A stretch of 64,000 nucleotides of DNA from Synaphobranchus kaupii (GCA_029718625.1 JAINUF010000028.1:864328-928327); one strand, 5' to 3'; positions 12,392 to 24,960 are shown, numbered from the stretch's first letter. Numbers and translations are program-made. Notes: generated from the sequence alone by a model not told the origin.

Positions 12392-12985
12392 TCAGTTATT
12401 TTTGGTAGCTAACCAAATATGAATAATGCATGAAGATAATGACATCGAGAGAGACATGCATACAGAATACATGCATTCCAAATAAATGCATGCAGACATT
12501 CGCATAGGCTAAATATAACGTGTAAATTAATGAACCAAGTCTATATGGAGACATGCATGCACAATAGGCTAGACACAAACACATTCTAGCAGAAAGAAAG
12601 ACATACAGCCTAAATAGTTATTACAGCCTAAATAGTTTGCATAAGTAAAATATGGAAATACAGTTTTAAAATAGGCCTATTAGTATTCTATAGAAATACA
12701 TGTAATGTTAGACTATTCAACATTAGCTTGCCGGATGCGTAACTCTGAGCTTCCATGTCTGGGCTATGAGGTGCCGAGTTCATGAGCACAGCATAATTCC
12801 AGCGCAGTTTTTTTCCGGTAGTGTAACTTTACCTGTGGGAAATCCTTTGGTACAACCAGTAGGCCACAGTAGCTTCATGGAAAACACAAAGCCACATATC
12901 GGTTTTGTCTGTGATTCTGTGAGGTGCCCACATTAGTTTGAAACGTTTTTATTGGTCGATAAGCTTGGGATGGCAGGTATGCGAT
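12392..12985. other. Non-coding, nothing assigned
   Basis: AT-rich DNA with repeated 'atgcat' motifs around 12430-12560. No gene or known repeat recognised. Confidence 0.3.
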
Positions 12986-12987
12986 GT

Positions 12988-13155
12988 TACATTATAGGCA
13001 TTTAGCAGACGAACACAACTTTTTTATCATGTTTTACATATTATCCATTTACCAAGTACCTTGCTCAAGGGTACAACGGCAGTGTCCTACCTGGGAATCG
13101 AACCTGCAACCTTTCGGTTACAAGGCCAGTTCCTTAACCATTATACTACACTACA
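12988..13155 (-). repeat. tRNA-derived SINE, truncated
   Basis: Minus strand has a tRNA-like head with an A-box-like 'tagtataatggttaaggaa' and a B-box 'ggttcgattcc', then 'acccttgagcaaggtactt' and the 'gtctgctaaatgcctataa' end. Most of the middle is deleted compared with the copy at 27073-27304. It is a retroposon, not a tRNA gene. Confidence 0.8.
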
Positions 13156-13489
13156 TGTTGTTATCCAATGGGGAGAATTATTCTTTGAGGGTACGGCAGG
13201 AAAAATGGGAAGAAGAAGAATAAGAAAATAAATTATACAAAAACTAAAATCATATCTTTGTCTTTGTGGTAAGAACAAATAAAATGACTTGCTGTCAATA
13301 ATGAATGGAGCCCAATGGGAAAACTGGCTTTTTGAGCGCAAATCACAGATATCAGCAGAGGGCGCCATTATATCCGGTGTTGAGGTTGAGAGCCGAAAGC
13401 TGGCCCCTTGGTAGCGGGAGTGGGATGTCCGGGTATGAGGTGCCGTTCTGGACAAAAGTCGTTTGAAAAACGCAAGAGGAAACAAACCA

Positions 13490-13565
13490 CTTTTGCGTGA
13501 GAGAGATCCAGTTATCCCGTGAGAAAGGTCCAGTTATCCCGTGAGAAAGGTCCAGTTATCTCACA
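13490..13565. repeat. 22-bp short tandem repeat
   Basis: Three units of 'gtgagaaaggtccagttatcc' with minor changes. Confidence 0.75.
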
Positions 13566-14560
13566 AGAGCAATGGAAACCCTGCGAGTGAGATCCAATGG
13601 ACAGCGCACGCAAATCAAAGTGGGGCTTGCGACCGAGTGAGGTCCAATGGATAGCGCGCATGGTCCACTGGTCAGCGTGCGCGAATAAACGTGGCTTGCA
13701 AGGCTAATGGATATCGCGTCAAAGCATTTCCTTTTTAATAGAAAAAGAGGTGGGAGATGGCATTTTGGGTGGTAGTTTAGATTCCATAGCCTACATTTAC
13801 CCAAATAAGCTATGTATCTTCTGAAATCACACATATCCAATTATATGACGTTAAATACATAGGCTAGACAAGTTGTCACTTTTGTTTTGAATAAACATCT
13901 CATTTTAGATACAGGACACAGGCTGGATACAGGCTTTGTTCCCTAGCTAGCTAGTAGGCTAGCTAACATAAGTTAATGAAGATGGTAAAGTTAGGCTATA
14001 TAGGCTACTGAATTAATATTATTAGCCGTAAACCTAAAGAATAATTTGGTAACAACTGTTAACCCAAATCTAACTGCCAATCATTTCCCCCCACATTTCA
14101 TTTTTTTAATATATTGTAGCCTAGGTATAAAAACATACATAATTGTCCCAACTCTGGTTAATTTCTCAATATCGCTACCGATATGTCATATATGTAGCTT
14201 ACGTGTTTATTTGAAATGGCGACCAGGAAGGTGTTGGAAAGGTTTTCCAGCCACCATGTGATAATTTAGTTGGCTAACTGTAGCTACTTATGTAGGCTAC
14301 CACACAAATTATTTGTTAGGTTCATGCCTAATACTATTTAGAAGCCTATACAACTTTAACATATTCATTATCTTAATGTTTCTTAATGTTACCTACTTCC
14401 TGGCTCGGGAGCAACAAGATTTCCAGTTGCTATCTAAAATGAGATGTTGTTTATTCAATCAAAAGTGATTACCTGGCCTATCTATTTAACATCATATAAT
14501 TGCCCATTGGTTGTATAGAAGAGCTAGTTTGGGTAAATGTATGGCATCTGTCTATTATAC
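13566..14560. other. Non-coding, nothing assigned
   Basis: No supported gene. Around 13580-13710 there is a degenerate repetition of 'gtgaggtccaatggatagcgcgc'-like blocks. Confidence 0.3.
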
Positions 14561-14562
14561 GA

Positions 14563-14954
14563 GTACAAACCTCAATTCCAAAAAAGTTGCAAAACAGGGC
14601 AAATCAAGATCAAACATAAAATATGACTGAGCCACCTATGAATGCTTACACTACAGTATGTGAAATGCATTCAAAATAACAATATTGAACATGTGGCACA
14701 ACCACTCCCAAAATCCATGTAAGCAAGTGAGGATTTACTCTTGCCTTCTGACGAGTTAGTAAATTAGTAAAAACGTGTGAAAATAACAGGAAAGAACTAC
14801 AAACCTCAATTCCAAAAAAAGTTGGGACAGTGTATAAAATGTAAATAAAAACAAAAAGCAATGATTTGCAAATCCTTTTTGACCTGTATTCAATTGAAAA
14901 CAGTACAAAGACGAGATATTTAATGTTTTAACTAATCAACTTTATTGTTTTTGG
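14563..14954. repeat. Fragments of a fish interspersed repeat
   Basis: Two direct copies of 'tacaaacctcaattccaaaa' at about 14563 and 14800. The second continues into 'gttgggacagtgtataaaat' and 'gcaatgatttgcaaatcc', a block I recognise from dispersed fish DNA-transposon relics without being able to name the family. It is cut on the right by the MITE starting near 14955. Confidence 0.5.
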
Positions 14955-15625
14955 TAAAATAATTTAGGAAAGTTTGGATAGCATTAGTACTATTACTTAT
15001 TTGCCATCATCTGACCCACAAACATGTCTGGATACGTTTGTAAAAATGCTATATGTACACTATTTTCTAGGTAAAAATATTACTAATTTTTATCTGCATT
15101 TATTTATTCATCCCCCCTTTCTCTATTATACATGATGTTTCTTGATATTTGTCTGTTTGTGAATTGTAAAGAAATCTGTAGCAGCAGTGAACATTTTAAA
15201 ACCTGTACATTTTCTAAAGTAAACTTGCCAACAAAGTATAACCATATCCTTTCTGGAGTGTAATTATTCATCAACTGTTAAAAACATTAATTGAAATCAT
15301 ATGTTGTTCCATGAGGCACAGTCTCTTCACATGCTAAGATGAAGAAACACAGGGCCAAGTTGCATTAAATAATTTAGGAAAGTTTGGATAGCATTGCTTT
15401 GGAATAGAGCTAGTTTATTTAGTGTGAGCTACAATAGGCAATATTGTTAGTTGTAACTTGGCCACATTTTGATATCAAGACTTTTGAAGGCAGGCCTAGT
15501 TTTTGCAAGTTGGAATTAAGGAATTAAGTTGGAATTAAGGACTTATAGACAGCGCTCTGTAGGCTATGCGTGAGTAACTTGGCTTTTTTTTTTTTTTTTT
15601 TTACATCGTAGACGTTTTTGATCTG
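14955..15625 (-). mobile_element. Second copy of the long-TIR MITE
   Basis: Reverse-complement match to the left half of the element at 11322-12391, ending in 'ttggc', a T-run and 'gtttttgatct'. Its left end is internally deleted: terminal-repeat sequence at 14955-14986 jumps directly to the central region. Its right end abuts a fragment of receptor-like gene copy A, so this element or a rearrangement at it removed the rest of exon 2. Confidence 0.8.
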
Positions 15626-16254
15626 ATGTATTTGTACTGCACCAACACTGCAGAAATATTTTTTTACTAAATGCAATGATCCAATTGAACACAAGGCATG
15701 ATGTTGTTAAATTTTAATAGGAAAATATCAGTTAGTTCATTAAATGCAAACCCAGATGATTAAACCCAAGTCAGTCTGGAGGCTGGTACAGATTTATAAA
15801 CAGATAAAAATGTAATCCCCACAGCTCTAATGAATATCTAAGCTATTTTATACTGGGATGGAAAAGTGTTGCTTTTACCAGCTGTAGTAATCCTTTTATA
15901 CCCAAGATCTGCATGATTAGTTTCTGTACTCAATGTGGGTTTGCAGTAGCCTAAGTTTTTTCTTTTGGATGAAACTTCCTGTAGGGGAATGCTGGCAAAC
16001 ATGAATAGCTTCAGATTAGAACTGTTTGCAGTACTCTTAATCATAAATGAACACTATTAGCTTCTGTTAATATTTTTGTATTATGAATTTTGCCATTCAA
16101 ACACATACACCATTGTGGGTAGTGCATGGACTAATGGTAAATCCATCTTGACTATAAAGTTACTGTACAAAACAACTTTGTGAATTTGCATATATCACTG
16201 CCGACTGATTGCTTTAATAACAATTTTAATAATTTCATTCATAATTTACTAATT

Positions 16255-16312
16255 GGGATGGCAGGTATGCCATCCGCCAAGTTACGGCTTGGCGGGGCAT
16301 GCCCCATACCTA
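16255..16312. other. Strong inverted repeat (hairpin)
   Basis: 'ggtatgccatccgccaag', a 6-base loop, then 'cttggcggggcatgcc' and 'ccatacc'. It lies exactly at the left edge of the insertion in gene copy A. A related half, 'gggatggcaggtatgc', occurs at about 12966. Could be the end of a palindromic transposable element. Confidence 0.6.
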
Positions 16313-16504
16313 TACAGCACCGAGAGTTTTTCGGGGTTTCCTACAGAAGTAACCACAATGACCATAGACACACAGCCCTTAAAAACATGAACTTCTGTAT
16401 GTTCTGACCTCATGTAACCACACAGCATTCAGATACAACTTCACACATCCACACAATAAAGCCCCAAACTTGGGTTATTTTGCCGGTTTTTCTCCTTCCT
16501 CTTC

Positions 16505-16537
16505 CGCTTCTTCTTCTTCTTCTTCTTCTTCTTCTTC
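16505..16537. repeat. (TTC)n microsatellite
   Basis: About eleven TTC units. Gives a poly-Lys frame on the minus strand that is not a gene. Confidence 0.9.
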
Positions 16538-16776
16538 CCATTTTCCTGCCAAACTGCCGAGTAGGGTGTATCTGCAGAACTGCAGAAGGGGCTTACAGCT
16601 TGCTGGGTGGGGCTTGAGGGGCTTACAGCTTGCTGGGCGGGGCTAAGCACTAGTGCGCATGCGGATGGACCGAATTTGTGTTGCCAGAACTTAAGCAGAC
16701 GAGCAGACACTAGTTTGTATGAGAGAGTCTCTCTAGCTCTGGTTTAAACTTTCATTCGGTTGAAAAAGAACTAAAT

Positions 16777-17719
16777 ATGGCTTCCAGTGAAAAAGTAAGT
16801 ACCTTAAGGGGCACCTTCGCTATTTTGGACATTAGGGCCTATTTTCGGTCTGTCATTTGCTTCAGTGTTGAGCTAACGTTAGCTAACTTTATCTAGCTTG
16901 TTAGCATGTGCACTAGCTAGCTAACGCACGTTAGCTAATATTCCCTGTAAACACCCAACCCACCCCAACTATGTGAATGTGAAGTTGCCATCATTTTGGC
17001 CGCCAAGTTTTGAGGAAGACTACTTATTAATGTTGAACTAATGTTAAAGCTATGTTAAACACGAACCATTTTCACAAGGTTGTCAACTTCACATTCTCTA
17101 TAATGTCCACCGCAATACACATTGTCAACGTCGTTGTAAAAAACACGTTGGAATTTGTTGCTTATTCAATCATCAAAGCCACCTTGAAAATATGTGTAAT
17201 GCTAAAAACGAATCCCGGTGCATAGTGCACACAACTGCGTTTTATAAGCTTGAGCAACATTCCTCTATTTTAGTCCAAAATGAGAAACATGACTTGATGC
17301 TCATATAGCATAGTGAAAACAGCAGAATCAGTTAGAGGCTGCTTATTGTTACATTTGTGACCCCAGCTGGTGTTTTGGTCCTTAAGTCAATAGGTCATTT
17401 TTCAGTTGTTTTACAGATTATGAAAATGCAGATCCTAAGCTTTCAAATGATGTGTCATGCATTGAAATCTGAATATAGTGGAAGAAGATATGCTTATTTG
17501 AATGTTGGGACACCTGACCTTGACATTTTGAAAGTAATTCTTCTTTTTTTCCAGGACCACATAACAATACAGAGAGGCCGTTCACTTCCACCACTAGTGA
17601 AGTGCACATCCTGTTGCAGCAGCTATCACTGCCCGTTTTGTGGGCCTTCCGTTTTCCACAAAGTACCTGGATTCGAATCGAATCTTTGCATCTCCATGAG
17701 TTCCTTATCAAAACAATAA
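16777..17719 (+). pseudogene. Possible two-exon gene or captured gene fragment with Cys-rich motif
   Basis: Exon 1 (16777-16794) encodes MASSEK and ends at a consensus donor (gtaagt). Exon 2 (17555-17719) follows a pyrimidine-rich acceptor (ttcttttttttccag) in the same phase and encodes about 54 residues containing KCTSCCSSYHCPFCGPSVFHK, a possible zinc-binding cluster, then TAA. Upstream are GC-rich promoter-like blocks (16610-16650). The whole unit lies inside the DNA inserted into gene copy A, so it is likely a transposon-carried or retro-copied piece. The short length and abrupt end suggest a truncated copy. I do not recognise the family. Confidence 0.3.
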
Positions 17720-18390
17720 GAAACACAAAATAAACGCTTAGTAAACCCATTGTGTTTACTGATCAACCATATATACAGAATAAACCATTAAGAGGATATT
17801 ATAAAAGATGACAGAGATCAAAGAAGCACATATACCTCTCCCAACATAAGTTTTTTATCTGGTAAATCCCTGCACAGCCACAGACACTAAACTGAAAGGA
17901 GCTTTAGCTTTCATGACATAAAGATGCCAGACATCCATAAATCTGCTTATAGATCTGTTTGATAATGTCTAGCTCAGGAAAGGCTAAAGTAATCTTGTGT
18001 GCATTTAACCTCCTGCTATCCTCAAATTTACATTACATTTGGTTTCCTTGAGGTCAATTTCACCCCAGCAATTTAAACCTCCAGAAAATGATTAAAATGA
18101 AAATTGTAACTAAAGTTTATGTGTCAGGTAGGCCTACTTTACAAAACAATAAGTTACAAAAAATATACCCATGGGGTGCATGGGGACCCTTCCTACTACA
18201 TCACACTACCAGTATACCCAAGCTGGTCTCCCAGCAAGACCATCACATCACCAGCTTAGTGAACATCACTTCCCAGCATAGACCAGCATCAGGTCTTCTG
18301 ATGCTGACCTTCTCTGTATACTACAATGTATACTAATAATTGTCTGCATCCACTGTTTTTGGTCTATGAAAAGCACAGAATGAATTAAAT

Positions 18391-18391
<1 letters not shown>
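17720..18391. other. Non-coding insert DNA
   Basis: Part of the segment inserted into gene copy A. No gene, no terminal repeats recognised. Confidence 0.3.
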
Positions 18392-18458
<67 letters not shown>

Positions 18459-18459
18459 T
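18392..18459. repeat. (TTA)n microsatellite
   Basis: About 22 uninterrupted ATT/TTA units. The poly-Asn frame across it is an artefact. Confidence 0.97.
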
Positions 18460-18477
18460 ATTGATTTATTTATTTGG

Positions 18478-19183
18478 AATATTTGGATTTCTATCAAAAC
18501 CTGTGTGGTCCTACAGAGCATAGATATCCTTGTGTTCCCAAAATTCTGTTTGCAAATATAACTATTATTATGTTAAGAAAATTAGTACTATTACTTATTT
18601 TCCATCATCTGACCCACAAACATGTCTGGATACGTTTGTAAAAATGCTATATGTACGCTATTTTACAAATATTACTTATTTTTATCTACATTTATTTATT
18701 CATCCCCCCTTTCTCTATTGTACATGATGTTTCTTGATATAAATGTCTGCTTGTGAATAGTAAAGAAATCTGTAGCAGCAGTTAACATTTTAAAACCTGT
18801 ACATTTTCTAAAGTAAACTTGCCAACAAAGTATAACCATATCCTTTCTGGAGTGTAATTTTTCATCAACTGTTAAAAACATTAATTGAAATCATGTTGTT
18901 CCATGAGGCACAATCTCTTCATATGCTAAAATGAAGAAACACAGGGCCAAGTTGCATTAAATAATTTAAGAAAGTTTGGATAGCATTGCTTTGGAATAGA
19001 GCTAGTTCATTTAGCTACGATAGGCAATATTGCTAGTTGTAACTTGGCCACATTTTAATATCAATACTTTTATAGGCAGGCCTAGTTTTTGCAAGTTGGA
19101 ATTAAGGACTTATAGACAGCGCTCTGTAGGCTATGCGTGAGTAACTTGGCTTTTTTTTTTTACGTCGTTTTTGTTCAGATATA
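18478..19183 (-). mobile_element. Third copy of the long-TIR MITE
   Basis: Matches 11322-12030 in reverse, from 'ggaatatttggatttctatc' to the terminal 'gtttttgttcagat'. One end is missing at the microsatellite. Its right end is the right-hand edge of the insertion in intron 1 of gene copy A. Confidence 0.85.
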
Positions 19184-19690
19184 ATTAAATATTAAAAATG
19201 TCTGAGTAACTGCCTGGCGTTGACATATAAAATCATGTCATTGTTAAATGCAATATGAAAATATGAACCTTTTGCCTCTTGATAATTAATTATAATAGTA
19301 GCAATCTATGTAACACTCCTTAATTAATAATGTTTATTTTTTAATAGAAATGGGTTACTTTTTAATACTTTAGATTTTTTGGGTTTCTTTCCCATGTGTT
19401 AACACATATTTTAGTCTTCAATAGTTAAATAAAGTAATAATTTCTCCATTACAATGTTGTTCTGCCATCAATCATTTGCTAATTTTTTTTGTAAGATTTA
19501 TATAAATATATAAATGTATGATTAAGGCAGAAAGAAGGACTCACCCTCAGATGAAAGTCTGGCACAGAATCCTGATATCCACACCAGGGTCCACCACAGT
19601 ACCATCCCCATGGCTTATGCCCTACTCAGCACTTGATACTGATATCGAGCCTTTTTACCAGTTACGTATACTTCACAGGAAATGGCTGAA

Positions 19691-19702
19691 CAAAGAGGAA
19701 CT
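19691..19702 (+). promoter_or_regulatory. PU.1/Ets-like site upstream of copy A
   Basis: 'caaagaggaact', about 80 bp upstream of the exon 1 start codon. The GGAA core is present but the base after it differs from copies B and D. Confidence 0.35.
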
Positions 19703-20890
19703 ACAAACTGTTCTGGCTAAGCTGGGTTCTGCAATAGTTTGCACAAGCTAACTATGACTCTGTTCTTGACTGTGCTCAGTACTATGATATTTGTGTCGCT
19801 TGAAGCGCAAAGAACTTGCATTTAACATGTTTACTTCGGGTTATAGAACAACATATTCGACAGACCACTGAAGCCTCAGTCAAAACTTTAGATGAACACA
19901 ATGATGCTCCATCATCTGACATACTGCTTGATAAACTGGGTACAAGCAAGCCAAATCCCATTGAAATCCATTGCTTCTGTGTACAAACAACCCTTACAGT
20001 CCTGGACAGAAAGCGAAATAGCCATCACCACTGCTATGTCCTATGAACGCACAACTTGCTGAGCTGGGAAAACACCGTAAAACAGTGCAGATGTTTGTCT
20101 TCTTTATAAAACTCTAAATGGCCCCGCCCCCTCAGCACCTTAGTTAAGCAGAAATCTACTAACAGCTCAAGCAGGTCTGCAGTTAGGCTGCATAGTTACA
20201 GGAAGGAAAAGTGTTTTTAGCAACTCAGTTTCAACCACACTGCCACCAGACATACATACAAACTTGCACAACATATCGCTTCTTTGCCATTTCACTTAGG
20301 CCATGACTAAAGGACAACCAACAATGCACACAGTGTTTAGACCAGTACCCTGCATACTTTAGTGTCTCCTGTTTATTTTGTAGTTGTTTTGTTTATTTGT
20401 TTGATCATGATGTCTCATGTTGATTGCAGCAGCGTCCCGTCACTCATCACTATTGGGTTCAAATGTATTTGTATTAAGTCTGTTTCCTAAGTTCAGCAGT
20501 AATCTTAGTCCTTTGGGAGTTGTTGGGGCTCCTCGAGCATGTTATTGTTCAGTCACACTGTTAGTGTCAGTCAGTAGAGAACTCAGGATCCCTATCAAAC
20601 ATTATATTTACATCCCTCCTCGCATCTCAAATAGAAGGGGGTATATTACTATTACTGTGTTTAGCTGCTTAGTAATTGTGAACTGAGGAATGTCATTGTG
20701 AAGTTTTCACCCAAGCAGGATGGGTTGCTTTGATATGTTATTAATGTTGGGATATTGCCATTTGCAGTGCACTTCTCACAGAAAAGTGTAACTGACTGAA
20801 ATGATGGAATTATCAGGGCAAAGGGGAGGTGCTAATTGTCCTTGTCATGTAAAGGAACAGAAAAACAAATAGGAAATCATGAAAACCTGC
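19703..20890. other. Duplicated upstream region of copy A and spacer to copy B
   Basis: Similar over most of its length to 27700-29450 and 42210-45280. It carries remnants of the plus-strand frame seen best at 42544-42882 and a GC-box/TATA pair at 20101-20131. A plus-strand frame at 20417-20686 recurs at 28979 and 44825 but has no features of a protein gene. Confidence 0.6.
20101..20131 (-). promoter_or_regulatory. GC-box plus TATA-like pair, copy A
   Basis: Minus strand: 'gggggcgggg' (20122-20131), then 'tataaaga' (20101-20108) about 14 bp downstream. Same arrangement upstream of B, C and D. Confidence 0.35.
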
Positions 20891-20896
20891 TTTATT
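20891..20896 (-). terminator. Candidate poly(A) signal of copy B
   Basis: AATAAA on the minus strand about 1.06 kb after the stop codon of copy B. The same signal is conserved after C and D. Confidence 0.45.
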
Positions 20897-22807
20897 TTGT
20901 AGAGGGTATGCCCAGCTATTTCCTACTAAGAGAAAATAAACTCACAAAAGCATCAAGAATAAAGTTAAAAACAAGCAGGTATTATACACATACCAAACAT
21001 TAAACAACAGTCAGAGAAAGAATGCAAAAACGAAATGATTCTAAAATAAAACATTAATTTAAAATACAACAATGTCTTCCAGAGTGGCAGATGTAATAAG
21101 ATGCAGCCATTATGTCTGTTACACATTTGACAAGCACTGATACGGGTTCTTTAAAATGAAAATATTATACATTTTGCAATTTGCCCTTTATGTCTTTGAA
21201 AAAATTGCCCTTTATGTCTGAAAAATTTATTTAAAATATTAAAAATAAGTATCTTTAATCTCCAACTTTTTCAAGTTTTTAAAAATAAATTTGATACTGA
21301 AATGTGAGTTTCCTTTGCTGCTCAGTGAATTCTGTTAGCAGCCTGGACGAATTTAATCTGTCTGTTTTACAGGTGTTTTGCACTGAAACTTTGAGTTTAA
21401 ATTGAATGGGCTGAGTGTGTCCAGATCCCTTAGCACAGTGTAAAGACTTATTTGTCTGCATCAATGAGAGCTGTCCATAGGAGGGAAGCTCTCCATTGCA
21501 TTGGTCCTCCAGGGCTTTGCTGCTCTAATCACTCCACAGGCTGGGTTGACTCTTGGGTTTCAGGTTCACCTGCAACAGTGGAAGTGGAGAAATGTTCAGT
21601 CTTTATCACACAGCCTTTCTTGGTCAAACCTGGAAACGGTGACATTAAAAATCACAAACTGTAATTTATACTTGCTGGCTTTGAGTGTTCTAGTGCTGTA
21701 TGTGGCTGGATTTGATTTTATTTCTACATTTTTTCTTTATTGGATGATTACTGATGTTCATTTACCTTTTCATATTCTGACGTGTCTAACATAACATCCT
21801 AATATATTTATACGATTTAGCCCACACAGAACCACAATCTGTTCATTTATGCAAGTCCTCTTTCTGCCTAAATCATACATTTATATATTTATATGAACTT
21901 AAGAATTAAAAGGGCAGAGACTGTCTCTAGTGATAAGATTCTTTGAACCGTTGGTTTCAGTACCACGGTCCCCTGTCTTCATTCAAAACTGAAAGATGTT
22001 GAGTACTTGGCTGTTGTGTCCCAGTGCTAGTGTCCTCGGTTTGTGGCCTTCTCCTGTAGTACCACAGCAGTACTTTTAGCATCCCCAGGGTGGCCAGCAC
22101 TACAATCACCACCCTGACCACTGTCTCAGTGCTCCACCCTGTGTGAGAGGGAACACATAAGGTTAGTGTGTCTGATGTAGTCTGTTCTCAGATTCAAGCT
22201 ATCACAAAAAACGAGACCAATTTAGTGCAAAGAGCAACACCACTTTACATTTCAAATATGCTATAAGTGGACTGTCATTTCTGCAATCACTAGGCCACAG
22301 GAGTGACAGAAGTATTAATGCTCAGTTGAACTCTGTATTGAACTCTGCTTCCCTCCCATTGTGGGTTGAATTCAGATGTTTGTTTTAGCCTTAAATCAGC
22401 TCATAGAGGTGGTTGGAGGTTTTTACCTGTCTTTATCTCTTGGGGTTCAGTGATGGGCGTTGTTGGCAGAGTGAGGTGCAGGGGGACCTGTGCTCTGAGC
22501 ATGCTCTCTGTGAACACCACACAGGCCCAGTGCAGCTGGTCTTCACTGAGGCCCAACAGGGTGAGATTCAGTATCCTGTTTGGGTGTCCCTCTCTCAGGA
22601 CTTCCTGTTTTACGAGCTCCCCCCTGCCCCCCCTCATCCACAGCCAGGCCAGAGTCACAGAGCCAATCACCTGCGATATCTCACAGTTCAGCACTACTGA
22701 CTGATTCCTGTATGGACCACCAGGGGGCACTGTTGAGACTGAAAGAGAGAATTTGTACATGGATTATTTATTTATTTATAATTTTTATGCAGATATCATC
22801 ATTATTA

Positions 22808-23060
22808 CACTCGCGCGCGTAGCGCAAGCCAGAGGTATTGTTTTCGCAACTGTCTGTGCGTGTGTCTGTCTGTGTTTATGTCCCTATCATCCATGACTCA
22901 AACAATTCTACTCCGCTTGTGAAACTTTGTGGAAATGTTTGGGCATTGACCTGAATCTTGAATTTTTTTCCCCAATTGGTCAATGCCCGAGTTCACAGTG
23001 CAAGATCACAGTTTTAGCCCCATGCGTGGATGTAGCATCTCTCTGAGTGCTCTTCTAGTT
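22808..23060. mobile_element. Insertion in intron 4 of copy B
   Basis: About 250 bp starting 'cactcgcgcgcgtagcgc' that has no counterpart in the same intron of C (31325-31350). Conserved sequence resumes at 'agtaatgaagtgcctg'. Element type unknown. Confidence 0.5.
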
Positions 23061-23389
23061 AGTAATGAAGTGCCTGTAAAATGCACTACCTCTATCACTT
23101 TGGAACAGAAAGATTTCTGTTGCTTCCTGTTTGCTGATGGCTGTAGTCTATTACATGTATTACATGTTTACAAATAATAACTCACACAATGGTAGCTCCT
23201 GATAGTTTTTTATATATTTATTCCATGATAAAAATATTTATATTAATTATCTTTGACTCAATGCCAGGAAAATAAGATGGGCATGTGTACACTGGATTAG
23301 CCTACTTGTCGTCTGTTGTTTGACACAGAATATTGTGAAAACTGTTGATTTAAGAAGCAACATGTTCAAGTACACTGGTATAATGTTAT

Positions 23390-23560
23390 AAATATTTTCA
23401 ATGTAAAAAAAAATGTCAGGTTACAATGCACTGTAATAAAACTAGCTAAATCTAGGTCTGCAAGATAACAAACTCTATTCCACAGCAATGCTACCCAATA
23501 TTTCCTAAATGTAACTTGGGCCTGTGTTTTTTCATCTTACCATCTGAACAGAATAATATA
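23390..23560. repeat. Old long-TIR MITE remnant in intron 4 of B
   Basis: 'ctctattccacagcaatgct' and 'cctgtgttttttcatctta' match the terminal repeat of the MITE at 11322. Equivalent remnants lie at 31640-31805 in C and 55920-56085 in D, so this insertion predates the duplications. Confidence 0.6.
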
Positions 23561-24139
23561 TCTACCATCCCAATTTCATCAGTTCTTTAAATTGTCTAAG
23601 CTTATACTAAACTTGTACTGCACACTTACCCTGAATAGTTACCAGAGTTATCGAGGCCACCAGACTGTTTTCATAATAACAGATGTACCTTCCACAGTCT
23701 CCAAACTTCAGTGGTGAGATTCTCAGAGGAAAATTAACTCCATCATAGACCTTAGATGAGAATCTCTCTCTGTCTATCTCCATGGAAATCAAACCAGTCT
23801 TGTTTTTTTCAGCTGAGGTCACAAGGATAGCATCTGGGCTTAGCAGTGGAACCCAGGACCAAGAAGCTTTACTGTATGAGCTCCGTGAATGACAGATTAG
23901 CACCACCTCACTGCTGTTGAAACTTCCTCTGTACAGAAAAGTGGGTCGTGTGCCATATGTACCTGAAGAACAAAGTTGTGGTTAGAATGATGTTCTGCAC
24001 AGTGCTATACACATATGCTACTGCTACAGGTAGTGAGCAACAAATGGAGAAAAAACTAACAATGTGAAAGTCAATCAGCTCACAGTGAGTTTGTGGAAGA
24101 GGAAAACTCAGGCCTCCTATTCCTTGAAAAATATCCCAC

Positions 24140-24960
24140 CTCTCACAGGCATGAAAACTGTAGTTATAGGCAGCCCGGCAGGTCCGTTTTTGTGCATGGC
24201 ATGCTGGTATGTTATTGGCTTAACTAATGGGTGAGTCATACATACTTACGGTATGGTAGCCTCTACTTTGCGTTTACATTTTGTCCCTTGTTTACTCTGT
24301 TTCTCTGTTCTATTTTTATGCAGTACATTTGTCTCAGATGGAAACATGCATGCACTGTTTGTAGAGCTTTCAACATAAACATGTTAAAATACTTAATGTG
24401 TCATTTTTTTTAAACAAACACACATGTTGTGATTTCAATAGTGAGGCTGTTTTCTTATTTTTTTGTCACCCAACGTGGGGCGGAGTGTATCCAATTCCAA
24501 CCCTAATTTAGATTATCCAGTTAGTATTTACTGCTGTGCATGCGGTCCACTGGCACCCTCCCCTACACTGGGGATTGTGAAAACGATCAAATGCGGACCC
24601 CTAACCGATTGCTCCCTCTCATACCCTGGGCGACGCACTTGCCAGTTCTGGCACAGTCCGGATTAGATCTGAGGCCGCGGGGCTCATCCCTGCACCACAG
24701 AGTGGTAGTGTAACCGAATGAACCACCCAGCAGCCCTTCAATAGCTAGTTAACCCAATAAATATCTGTTCTGGTGAATGATGAGGAAGCCAGGTAATCAG
24801 GAAGGGCCTTTGATTGGAATTTGTTTTGTCCATTTTTGTTTTGTTTGCAGACCTTGCGGCACATTGCAGCATTCTTACTTAATATGCAAGTAAACATCTA
24901 CTATACTGGAGTCTTAATGTGACTAGGGCCGTATTAACTTGGATTTATATTTAGTCTTAA
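24140..24960. mobile_element. Insertion in intron 3 of copy B, with a possible SINE
   Basis: About 0.8 kb absent from the equivalent introns of C and D. The minus strand from about 24735 ('ctgctgggtggttcattcgg', then a diverged B-box-like 'cagatctaatccg') looks like a tRNA-type SINE head, weakly. The rest is unassigned. Confidence 0.35.

Larger units (their letters stand above)
15626..19611 (-). pseudogene. Receptor-like gene copy A, 5' fragment only
   Basis: First of four tandem copies. Exon 1 (19545-19611, 67 nt) is intact and encodes a signal peptide starting MGMVLWWTLVWISGF, followed by a good donor (GAGG|gtgagt). Intron 1 is recognisable at 19184-19540 and again at about 15650-16254, interrupted by about 2.9 kb of inserted DNA (16255-19183). 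Only the first 20 or so bases of exon 2 remain (near 15626-15647, 'gatgtatttgtactgcacca'), where a MITE end takes over. No Ig exons follow further downstream on the minus strand. It cannot encode a receptor, though the signal-peptide exon and promoter region could still be transcribed. Confidence 0.85.

Noticed and set aside
20417..20686. Plus-strand frame repeated at 28979 and 44825
   Set aside because: Kept by recent duplication; it has no domain, no splice signals and uneven ends, so it is not evidence of a gene.
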